Source of the DNA: Umezawaea endophytica
GTDB taxonomy: Bacteria > Actinomycetota > Actinomycetes > Mycobacteriales > Pseudonocardiaceae
Assembly: GCF_025061645.1 (NCBI RefSeq)
Contig: NZ_JANYMP010000002.1
Coordinates: 498,494 to 562,493 of the forward strand
Length of the DNA stretch: 64,000 bases
Direction of reading: 5' to 3'
The notes beneath the pieces are model-generated. The model was given only the letters and a program-made list of their open reading frames with translations, made no database searches and had not been told where the DNA came from. Position numbers and translations under genes: made by a program. The first letter of the stretch is position 1. Each line of letters starts with the position of its first letter. Positions 24,970 through 31,687 of this stretch are shown here, in pieces.

Positions 24970-25812
24970 ATGCTTTTCAGTCGACGCAAGCGTTTGGAAC
25001 GAATTGCCGAAAAAGAGCGGCAAGGGGAGTCTTTTTGGTCAAATAAGTTCACTGAAAATGTCAGAATTAGAATATTTCACGCATTTGGGGACGCTACCGG
25101 GGCCTATACTTTTGCGTGCGCGTCTCTTGCGCGAGATCTCATTTTGCGTGATGAGGGTAAATTTTTTCTTCACAATAATATGTTGAATGAGGCGGAAGAC
25201 TTCTTTGAGTACATGATGGCATGCGACGATGAAGAAATGCCAATGGTTATTGAGGCCATGTACCAAGGCATGCGCGGAGGTCGTTCAAGTTCGGTTGATC
25301 CTTGGGCGTTCACCGAAGTTTTGAAGGATATTTTGCGAGAAGCTCGCGTAAGCTACGAAATGATCAATAATCAGATGGTGGAGTTCACGTCCAGGGAAAT
25401 GCATGTATCTGTGGTTGCTCCTGTGCTTGAGCTTCTAGCGGGTGACTCGAAGTTGAGGCGAGTCGAAGTTGCGTATCAAGATGCGCTTAAGGAGATTTCT
25501 AACGGTGCAGGTGCGGATGCGATAACTGATGCTGGAACGGCCTTGCAAGAGCTTTTGACCTTGCTTGGTTGTGCCGGAAATGCACTTGGTCCTCTGATTA
25601 AATCGGCCAAAGCGAATGGATTGATCGCCGCGCATGATGCCCGAATGGTAGACGGTATTGCGTCAATCATGCATTGGGTGTCCGCTGATCGAAGCGAATC
25701 AGGTGATGCGCACTCCGCCACCAAAGTTTCTGTGGAGGATGCATGGCTAACGGTCCACGTGGTTGGGGCGCTTATTTTGCGCCTGGCAAATTCGAAATCA
25801 AAAAGGTCTTGA
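24970..25812 (+). CDS. HEPN/Abi_C-like protein, probable abortive-infection effector
   Basis: 280 residues; AAGGAAG precedes ATG 24970. N-terminal helical half begins LFSRRKR then VRIRIFHAFGDATGAY. The C-terminal domain (about 163-275) has the Abi_C/HEPN layout: ALKEISNGAGADAITDAGTA, ALQELLTLLG, and RSESGDAH (Arg241 to His248), which fits the HEPN ribonuclease motif RX4-6H, followed by VEDAWLTVHVVGALILRL. Overall form resembles the STM4504/CBY_0635 group. Base composition is strikingly AT-rich against every neighbour, with many codons such as AAA, TTT and ATT, so it is a recent acquisition. Probable RNA-cleaving defence cargo of the element. Confidence 0.75.
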   Translation: MLFSRRKRLERIAEKERQGESFWSNKFTENVRIRIFHAFGDATGAYTFACASLARDLILRDEGKFFLHNNMLNEAEDFFEYMMACDDEEMPMVIEAMYQGMRGGRSSSVDPWAFTEVLKDILREARVSYEMINNQMVEFTSREMHVSVVAPVLELLAGDSKLRRVEVAYQDALKEISNGAGADAITDAGTALQELLTLLGCAGNALGPLIKSAKANGLIAAHDARMVDGIASIMHWVSADRSESGDAHSATKVSVEDAWLTVHVVGALILRLANSKSKRS

Positions 25813-25920
25813 TCGGTTTCGGTGAAGTGAAAAACTTTGAGTGAATTTCTGTCCTCGCCGGACGGGCAGGGTCTCCGGGATGGTGGGGAGGGCGGGATGC
25901 TGCGGTCCGTTCGGAGCCTG

Positions 25921-26058
25921 GTGCCATCCCGTCGACCTCCACAAGGGCTATCACGTCGTCGCCAGGGGGCAAGCTTGAGCGGTAGCGTGGATGTTGGCAG
26001 GGGATGTTGCCCCCTGGCGACGACGTGATCGGGCTGCGCCAGGTCGACGGGATGGCAC
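25921..26058. repeat. Long two-block inverted repeat near the element's right end
   Basis: Outer arms of 18 bp (25921-25938 and 26041-26058) and inner arms of 22 bp (25951-25972 and 26007-26028) are perfectly complementary. On each side a 12-base non-complementary spacer separates the blocks, so the stem keeps register. The central loop is 34 bases. The surrounding 412-base stretch between the HEPN gene and attR holds no supported gene. Confidence 0.9.
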
Positions 26059-26080
26059 AGAGGCCCCTCTCTTGTTGAGG

Positions 26081-26108
26081 CAAGATCAATGCCCCACTTT
26101 TGCCCCAC
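26081..26108 (+). repeat. Right 28-nt arm-type repeat of the element
   Basis: CAAGATCA, ATG, then CCCCACTTTTGCCCCAC; direct-repeat partner of 15497-15524 with four differences. It lies 117 bases inside attR. Candidate integrase arm-binding site on the P arm. Confidence 0.65.
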
Positions 26109-26176
26109 AAAATGACGGCAGAGGACCCCGGACGACGGTCTGTGATGGACGGTCGGGTGAGCGGTCGCCGCTGTTG

Positions 26177-26262
26177 GCGGTAGGTGCCGGAAGTCGTTGG
26201 TAGACAACGGGAAAGCGGACCTAGAATCCGTCAGGTCGTGGGTTCGAACCCCACCTGCCCCA
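26177..26262 (+). other. tRNA-like sequence spanning attR (anticodon loop CCTAGAA)
   Basis: The 3' half is the att core. The element side supplies GCGGA before a CCTAGAA loop, restoring the five-pair anticodon stem of the target tRNA but with TAG in the anticodon position. Further upstream is a D-arm-like GTTGGTAGACAAC and a GCGGTAG block that pairs with CTGCCCC except for one mismatch and one G-T. The D-arm resembles Leu-type tRNAs but the long variable arm is missing. Functionality is uncertain. Confidence 0.4.
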
Positions 26263-26263
26263 C
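26225..26263 (+). repeat. attR core (39 bp)
   Basis: Identical to 15421-15459 and marks the right boundary of the element. Chromosomal sequence continues with CGTTGGTTGGG. The 220 bases to the next gene show nothing recognisable. Confidence 0.92.
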
Positions 26264-26483
26264 CGTTGGTTGGGTTGTGGCTATGGGGCGTTGGGTGGTC
26301 GACCGTGCTGGTGTGGGTGTAGCGCGGGATTGTCATCGGTAACGCACAAACCTCCTGTCAGCGCGTCTGTCGAAGTGAGTGTGTGTTCAACCGCCGTGTC
26401 GAAGACCGCTGGAGTGCTTGGGGTTTGGCCGGACATGCCGATGGCCGCCCCCGGATGAGGGCGGCCATCGGGACGGTGGGTGG

Positions 26484-27338
26484 TCAGTTCTTGAGGAGCA
26501 GGGCTACCGACTCGCGCAAGGGCGTGGTGGGGTGGCCTGCGAGGGTGCTTAGGTCGTTGGTGGTTGCGGTTAGTTCGCCGTCGGTGATGCCGCGGTCGGA
26601 GTCGACGAGGATGGTGGCGAAGCCCTGGGGGATGCCTGCGGATTCCAGGATTTGCTGGTGTTCGCTCGCGGGGACGTTCTGGTACGTGATGGTTTTGCCG
26701 GTGGCTGCTGAGAGTTCTGCGGCGAAGTCCGTGTAGCTCCACGGTTCGTCGGCTGCCAGCTCGTACGCCTTGCCCTCGTGGCCGTCCGTGGTGAGGGCGG
26801 TTACCGCGGCGTCGGCGTAGTCGGAGCGGGGGGCGGCGCCCAACTTGCCCGTGCCTGCGCTGCCTGCGAAGGAGCCGGTTGCCTGTGCCTGGGCGACCGT
26901 GGCGGCGTAGTTCTCGGTGTACCAGCCGTTCCTGAGGAACGTGAAGGGGATGCCGGAGTCGCGGATGGCCTGCTCGGTGGCCTTGTGTTCGGCGGCCAGG
27001 AGCATCGTAGTGGTGTCTGCGAACAGGATGCTGGTGTAGAGGAGGTGGCTGACGCCTGCCTGCTTCGCGGCTTCGACCACGGCGGTGTGCTGGGCGACGC
27101 GTTGGCCTACCTCGGAGCCGGAGATGAGCAGGACCTTGTCCGCGCCCTGGAACGCGGCGGTCAGGGTGGCTGGGTCGTTGTAGTCGGCCTTCCTGACCTG
27201 GACGCCGCGGGCGGTCAGGTCGGTGGCCTTCTCGGGGCTGCGGACGGCGGCGATGATCTCGTTCGCCGGGATCTTCCGCAAGAGGCCCTCCACCACCAAG
27301 TTGCCCAGGTGGCCGGTGGCTCCGGTGACGACGATCAT
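26484..27338 (-). CDS. NmrA/QorB-like NAD(P)H-dependent reductase
   Basis: 284 residues. The N-terminal Rossmann motif is VVTGATGHLGNLVVEGLL; further blocks HLLYTSILFADTTTM and FTFLRNGWYTENYAATV match the QorB quinone reductase/NmrA-like atypical SDR group, which lacks a strict YxxxK. Likely reduces quinones or electrophiles with NADPH. It is divergent from an HxlR regulator, and this arrangement is the usual one for an HxlR-controlled redox gene. Confidence 0.9.
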   Translation of the reverse strand: MIVVTGATGHLGNLVVEGLLRKIPANEIIAAVRSPEKATDLTARGVQVRKADYNDPATLTAAFQGADKVLLISGSEVGQRVAQHTAVVEAAKQAGVSHLLYTSILFADTTTMLLAAEHKATEQAIRDSGIPFTFLRNGWYTENYAATVAQAQATGSFAGSAGTGKLGAAPRSDYADAAVTALTTDGHEGKAYELAADEPWSYTDFAAELSAATGKTITYQNVPASEHQQILESAGIPQGFATILVDSDRGITDGELTATTNDLSTLAGHPTTPLRESVALLLKN

Positions 27339-27380
27339 GGGTGCTCCCTCGTGAACCGACTGTATGCTTACTCGTAGATT

Positions 27381-27401
27381 GCACTAACTTCTAGAAAGTG
27401 C
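27381..27401. promoter_or_regulatory. Probable HxlR operator
   Basis: GCACT-AAC-TTCTAGAA-A-GTGC: an imperfect palindrome centred on TTCTAGAA between the divergent reductase and HxlR genes, 43 bases upstream of the reductase start. Confidence 0.55.
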
Positions 27402-27459
27402 CAACCCCGAGTGAGTGCTGTCACGATGGAGAGTGCTGTGTACGAGGTACCGTGAAAAC

Positions 27460-27864
27460 ATGAGCGAAATGCCCGTTCAGCCGACTGACGAGCACGCGCG
27501 GCTGGTGGCCGACGTGTTCGCCAGGGCGTGCACGTCGCGGGTGACGTTGGAGCACGTGACCGGTCGGTGGGGCACCCTGGCGATGGTCGCGCTGCTGGAC
27601 GGCACGCTGCGGTTCAACGCGCTGCGCCGTCGGGTCAGCGGGGTGAGCGAGAAGATGCTCGCGCAGACGCTGCAAGCACTGGAGCGGGACGGGTTCGTGG
27701 TGCGGGAGGCGCAGCCGACGATCCCGCCGAAGGTCGAGTACAGCCTGACGGCCAGCGGTGAGCAGGCCGCCGAGCTGCTGCTGCGGCTGATCGACTTCGT
27801 CGAGGAGCGGATGCCAGAGGTGAGGGCGGCCAACGCCAGGTACGACGAGGCCAAGGGGCGTTAG
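27460..27864 (+). CDS. HxlR-family transcriptional regulator
   Basis: 134 residues. Winged-helix HxlR domain: VTGRWGTLAMVALLDGTLRF, FNALRRRVSGVSEKMLAQTL, LERDGFVVRE and VEYSLTASG. TACCGT ends 6 bases before ATG 27460, so translation probably starts at the transcript end. It should sense redox or carbonyl stress and control the divergent reductase. Its end overlaps the convergent 665-residue gene by 4 bases. Confidence 0.92.
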   Translation: MSEMPVQPTDEHARLVADVFARACTSRVTLEHVTGRWGTLAMVALLDGTLRFNALRRRVSGVSEKMLAQTLQALERDGFVVREAQPTIPPKVEYSLTASGEQAAELLLRLIDFVEERMPEVRAANARYDEAKGR

Positions 27865-29858
27865 CGCTTGGCCCGCTGCGCTCGCCGCGCGGTGCGGAAG
27901 ACGTGGTGGATCGACGTCCGCCAGGCCGGGTGGGTCCGGACCAGGGTGAGGACGGTGCTCCGGCGTGTCCACCAGCGCAGGTTGGGTGCGACCAGCGTCG
28001 TCAGGTCGACCAGCGCCGCCGCGGCCCGCTCGTCCCACCGGGCGTACGCCGCCAGGTCGGCCAACTGGGACAGGGCCACGTCGCCGAACTCCGGATCGGC
28101 CAGCACCCGGTTGACCAGGGTTCTGACCTGGTCCGGGTAGTCCTCGGCGAACTCGCGCGAGTCGAGGTCGGACGGCACGATCCCGGTGATCCACATGCCG
28201 AGGCTCAGCGACACGGTGCGCAGGCCGTTGCGCCGGTTCTGGCCGTTCGTCCACGACACCACCGTGTTCAGCACGTGCTCGCGGTGCTCCTGGTCGCCCA
28301 GCATGGCCAGCACTCCCGCGACCACGGCGTTCTGCGGGGACGGCCGGTCGGTGCGGCCGATCTTGGCCAGTTGCAGCAACGCCGTCGGCAGGTCGCGCAG
28401 GCCGAAGGGGGAGCCGTAGACGGTGGCCGCCGTCCACTGCCGGTACGCCGAACCGCGGTCCGCCCAGTCCTCCAGCGTCTGGCGAACGAGGGGGAGCAGG
28501 TCGTGGTCGTCGGCGAGGTGCTCCAGCATCGCCGCGGCCAGCCTGCGCTGCGCCACGCTGGACCGCGTGGCGAGCTGGTCGACCAGCCTGAGCGGGTCGT
28601 GCGCGGGCACCTCCGCGATGATCGCGCACAGCGTTCGCCTGGTCGCGTCCGGGAAGCGTCCCAGCATCGCCGGGTCGCACATCCAGTCGGTCAGCACGTC
28701 CCGCGCCGACGGGAACTCGCCCCACACGTGCCAGAACACGGTCTTCGCCCAGTCCTGGCGTTCGAAGCGGACCGTTTCCTCGCGCAGCCCCGCGTGCCGG
28801 GGGTGGTCGCGGACCGTGGGCACCGCGCGGATGTCCCGGAGCAGGGCCTCCTTCGACTTCGCGAAGACCCGACGCGGGCGGAGTTTCTTGTCCTCGGGGA
28901 GTTCCGCGCTCCGGATGCGCTGGTCCAGGTTCATCCCGTGCCGCATCACCTCCTCGAAGGGCTGGTTCTCCAGCAGCGCCACGGCGAGCGCCTTCGGGAT
29001 CTCGATCCCGTTCTGCTCCCCGAACCACTGCGCCACCGCGTCGCGGACGTCCTCCTCCAGTTCGGCGAGCGCCGACGGCGCGTCGAGCTCGCCGCGAGCC
29101 ACCCGGATCGCCAGCCGGGCCGCCCTGACCGCCTTCTCCGGCCGGTCCTCGTCGGTCAACGCCTCGGCGAACTCGGACTTCAGCAGCGTCGACGGCTGTT
29201 CCGGCGCGTCCGGCTCGAGCTTCCTGATCGTGGCCTGCGCGACCTCCACCGCGGACGGTGGTGTCAACCCCACCGCGACGTCGTGCGCGGTGCCCACCAC
29301 CTGGTTCCGCCGGTCGAGGACGATCACCAGCTCGCAGGCCTTCCCCCTGACCAGCGCGGCGAGGTTGTCGAACTCCCAGTCGGCGAAGGGGGTGCCGCCC
29401 GAGTCGCTCAGGTCCCAGATGTAGCCCTCCCCGCGGACGAGGTCGGATTCCTTGACCGAGCGCGGGGTGCGGTCGCGGTTCATCTCGATGACCGCCCCGC
29501 AGCCGGCGTCGACCAGCAGCCGTCGCGCGGTGAACATCCGGCCGCTTCCCCGGCCCCACAGCACGACCACGTGGTGTTCGCGCAGCAGCCTGCGCGCCTT
29601 GTCCATCTGCTGTGGTGCCACGAAGTGCTTTCGGACCTCGTCGATCTCCTCCGCGGTCGCGCGCCGCAGCATGAGGTCCGGCGCCGACCCCGTCGCATCG
29701 AGGATGGTCACGTTGCCCTTGACCGTGCCCGCCTGGAGCCCGTACATGTTGCCGTTGGTCGTGTTCGACCGGTCGAGGTCGGGGATCAGCCGCTGCTCGC
29801 CCGGTGACAGGGCGGCCTTGTCCTCGCCCGCGACCGGGGCGTCCTGCGGTTCGGTCAT
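27861..29858 (-). CDS. Degenerate P-loop (STAND-like) helical protein with N-terminal amyloid-type motif
   Basis: 665 residues. Residues 35-52 (NGNMYGLQAGTVKGNVTI) form a RHIM-like/BASS-type amyloid signalling motif. A degenerate P-loop follows, VVVLWGRGSGRMFTARRLL, with Arg107 where the Walker A Lys should be, so ATP hydrolysis is doubtful (iSTAND-like). The rest, from about 250, is alpha-helical with Trp-rich repeats and no catalytic motif, likely a sensor or scaffold. ATG overlaps the stop of the cyclase-like gene (ATGA), whose product carries a matching motif at its C-terminus. Assignment of function is inferred from motif pairing and operon structure. Confidence 0.75.
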   Translation of the reverse strand: MTEPQDAPVAGEDKAALSPGEQRLIPDLDRSNTTNGNMYGLQAGTVKGNVTILDATGSAPDLMLRRATAEEIDEVRKHFVAPQQMDKARRLLREHHVVVLWGRGSGRMFTARRLLVDAGCGAVIEMNRDRTPRSVKESDLVRGEGYIWDLSDSGGTPFADWEFDNLAALVRGKACELVIVLDRRNQVVGTAHDVAVGLTPPSAVEVAQATIRKLEPDAPEQPSTLLKSEFAEALTDEDRPEKAVRAARLAIRVARGELDAPSALAELEEDVRDAVAQWFGEQNGIEIPKALAVALLENQPFEEVMRHGMNLDQRIRSAELPEDKKLRPRRVFAKSKEALLRDIRAVPTVRDHPRHAGLREETVRFERQDWAKTVFWHVWGEFPSARDVLTDWMCDPAMLGRFPDATRRTLCAIIAEVPAHDPLRLVDQLATRSSVAQRRLAAAMLEHLADDHDLLPLVRQTLEDWADRGSAYRQWTAATVYGSPFGLRDLPTALLQLAKIGRTDRPSPQNAVVAGVLAMLGDQEHREHVLNTVVSWTNGQNRRNGLRTVSLSLGMWITGIVPSDLDSREFAEDYPDQVRTLVNRVLADPEFGDVALSQLADLAAYARWDERAAAALVDLTTLVAPNLRWWTRRSTVLTLVRTHPAWRTSIHHVFRTARRAQRAKR

Positions 29859-30577
29859 CGCGGTGCCGTGCCGAACGTGATGCCGCCGTACACCGTTTCC
29901 GCCTGGATCCCTTTCATGGTGCCGTTGACCAGGTTGACCACCCGACCGCGTTCCCGGTGCTCGGGCGTGGGCGGGGAGCTGGTCGCGGCACCGGCGTCGA
30001 AACCGGGGATCCGGATCCAGGCCGTGCTCGCGTACTCCTTGTCCTGCACCGACAACGGGGTGAACTCGCGCTGCCGGACCGTCCGGGTGTGGTTCCCGCT
30101 GAACGCGGTCCGCAGGGCGTGGTCCGAGATGATCAGCGCCGTGTTGGCGCCGTCGGCGCCCTGCTCTTCCAGGCAGCGCACGAAAATGCCCTTGAACGCC
30201 GACGAGTCCAGCAGCCTGCTGAGCGTGACCTTCGCGGCGTACAGGCCGGGCTCGTCACCCACCGGGCCGACCTCGACCGCGATCCGCAGCCGCACTTCCG
30301 GTTTCTGCCAACGGTTCCGCTCGGCCAGCGTGTCCTCCATGTCGTGCGCCAGGTCCAGCAGGACGCCCAGCCGTTCGCTCGGCAGGGTCAGGAGGGCGCC
30401 GTCGCCGGTCATCTCCCTGTCCAGCACTTCCGACGGCTCGATGTCGCTGCTCGCCAGCGCCCGGTCCAGCACGTCGTCCACGGTGCGGTGCACCGCCGCC
30501 AAGTGGTAGCCGGGATTCGCCGCCGATCCGACGACGTCCACGCCCAGCAACGCCCGGTGTTGTGGAACGAGTTCCAC
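29855..30577 (-). CDS. Nucleotidyl-cyclase-like protein with C-terminal amyloid-type motif
   Basis: 240 residues; GTG 30577 follows a strong GGGGGAGGT. Residues 8-190 match the actinobacterial cyclase-homology-like domain: RALLGVDVVGSA with Asp14, EMTGDGALLTLP with Asp59 (positions of the two metal-binding Asp in class III cyclases), RLRIAVEVGPV, and LIISDHALRTAF. Arg/Asn transition-state residues are not evident, so activity is open. Residues 218-235 (NGTMKGIQAETVYGGITF) are a RHIM-like motif sharing 10 of 18 positions with the motif in the next gene. It probably acts as effector or signal generator recruited by motif-motif assembly. Confidence 0.78.
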   Translation of the reverse strand: MELVPQHRALLGVDVVGSAANPGYHLAAVHRTVDDVLDRALASSDIEPSEVLDREMTGDGALLTLPSERLGVLLDLAHDMEDTLAERNRWQKPEVRLRIAVEVGPVGDEPGLYAAKVTLSRLLDSSAFKGIFVRCLEEQGADGANTALIISDHALRTAFSGNHTRTVRQREFTPLSVQDKEYASTAWIRIPGFDAGAATSSPPTPEHRERGRVVNLVNGTMKGIQAETVYGGITFGTAPR

Positions 30578-30653
30578 CGAGTACCTCCCCCTCCGATGAT
30601 GTCGGGGCAGATTCTCGGGGCGTTCCGGTCGCCCTTCTCCCGGAAATCCGGGA

Positions 30654-31322
30654 CTACGGGCGATCGGGCCCGCGGCGTGGTCGGGCGAGCAGCGCCTCCA
30701 GCTCGTCCGGCTCGGTGATCAGGTAGGCGAGCCGGTGCGTGGTGAGCAGGCCCGACGCGCGCAGCAGTGCGAGCGCGACCTCGACGTGCTTCTCGGAGGC
30801 GGCGACGGCCTGCGCGATGTCCCGCTGGCGCAGGCCCCGCACGAGCAGCCCCGAGGACGTCGGGGTGCCGACAGACCGCGCCCACCTCAGCAGCGTCATG
30901 CCGACCCTGGTCGGCACGTCGTGGGCCTGGTCGAGCTGGTGGTTGTCCGCGTCCCGCTGCCGGTCCGTCCAGGTCCGGGTGAGGAAGCGGCGCACCGCGA
31001 CGTTCTCGTCCACCAGCCGGAGGAACGTGCCCGCAGCCACCCGCACGGCCCACCCGTCCAGCACGGCCAGCACCTCCGCGCTGCGCGGTTGGCCGCTGAG
31101 GACGCCGTTCTCGCCGATCAGCGCTCCGGGGCCGAGGACGTTCGCCACGGTCTCGACGCCGTCGACGCCCGAGAGGACGACCTTCACCAGCCCGGCCTCG
31201 ACCAGCAGCACCTTGTCGCTGGCGGCGCCCACCGCGATCAGGCGGTCGCCCCTCCGGAACGGCGTCGAGCGGCCCGCGGCCCGCAACGCGTCGCGACCCC
31301 TGTCGACCGGTTGACCGCTCAC
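30654..31322 (-). CDS. Crp/Fnr-family transcriptional regulator
   Basis: 222 residues from GTG 31322 (the frame stays open to GTG 31376; neither start has a good ribosome site). N-terminal cyclic-nucleotide-binding jelly roll (LLVEAGLVKVVLSG; GPGALIGENGVLSGQPRSAE) with a long dimer helix and a C-terminal HTH (LRQRDIAQAVAASEKHVEVA). No Cys cluster, so not an oxygen sensor. It lies 76 bases upstream of the cyclase-like gene on the same strand, so a cyclic nucleotide made nearby could be its ligand. Confidence 0.85.
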   Translation of the reverse strand: MSGQPVDRGRDALRAAGRSTPFRRGDRLIAVGAASDKVLLVEAGLVKVVLSGVDGVETVANVLGPGALIGENGVLSGQPRSAEVLAVLDGWAVRVAAGTFLRLVDENVAVRRFLTRTWTDRQRDADNHQLDQAHDVPTRVGMTLLRWARSVGTPTSSGLLVRGLRQRDIAQAVAASEKHVEVALALLRASGLLTTHRLAYLITEPDELEALLARPRRGPDRP

Positions 31323-31524
31323 AGCCCCATGCTGCCGAAGTCGGTGGGCTTTGCGGCACGGCTGGGAGCGGTTCACCCCTTTGGTCGTTCAGGGGCGTTG
31401 TTGATCAGGTGTGTTCGACGCCACTGTTGACCTTTGTTCGTTCCTGAAACCGTTTGTTCACTGCGCCGAGTCCCCGGCCAGCGGGTTCACACTCCTGAAG
31501 ATCAGGTCCTTCGGGGTTCCGAAA

Positions 31525-31556
31525 ATGGTCTGAACCCTTGACTGGTCTATACCACC
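31525..31556 (+). promoter_or_regulatory. DasR-like operators upstream of chitinase
   Basis: ACTGGTCTATACCACC (31541-31556) differs from the DasR-responsive-element consensus ACTGGTCTAGACCACT at two positions; ATGGTCTGAACCC (31525-31537) is a weaker copy. They lie about 130-160 bases before the chitinase start. The rest of the 31323-31687 stretch holds no further recognisable element. Confidence 0.7.
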
Positions 31557-31687
31557 TGCGGTTCACTGTGTCACCGGTCACAGGAATTCGTCGGACGAGT
31601 CGGCTCGTCCGGTCTGTTCGGCGTGCCTGGAAACCGGCCTTGTCGTCAAAGATGTGCGGCCCTGCAACCGCACGAGGGAGTGATCAA

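Larger units (their letters stand above)
15421..26263. mobile_element. Integrative and conjugative element of pSAM2/AICE type, ~10.8 kb
   Basis: Bounded by 39-bp direct repeats in a tRNA gene. The gene set in order is tyrosine integrase, MerR-like Xis, HUH replication initiator, DUF2637 membrane protein, four small proteins, FtsK-like DNA translocase, three small proteins, divergent regulator and PP2C phosphatase, then an AT-rich HEPN protein near attR. This is the AICE plan: site-specific integration, rolling-circle replication and transfer of double-stranded DNA by one FtsK-type protein. All core genes look intact, so the element may be mobile. Genes 16.7-22.3 kb form closely packed, often overlapping minus-strand transcription units. 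Confidence 0.93.

Noticed and set aside
24843-25046. 67-residue plus-strand frame before the HEPN gene
   Set aside because: Overlaps the HEPN start in another frame and has no ribosome site or domain; mixed composition at the GC junction.
25476-26336. 286-residue minus-strand frame over the HEPN gene, the inverted repeat and attR
   Set aside because: Runs antisense to a well-supported gene and across attR; no domain or ribosome site.
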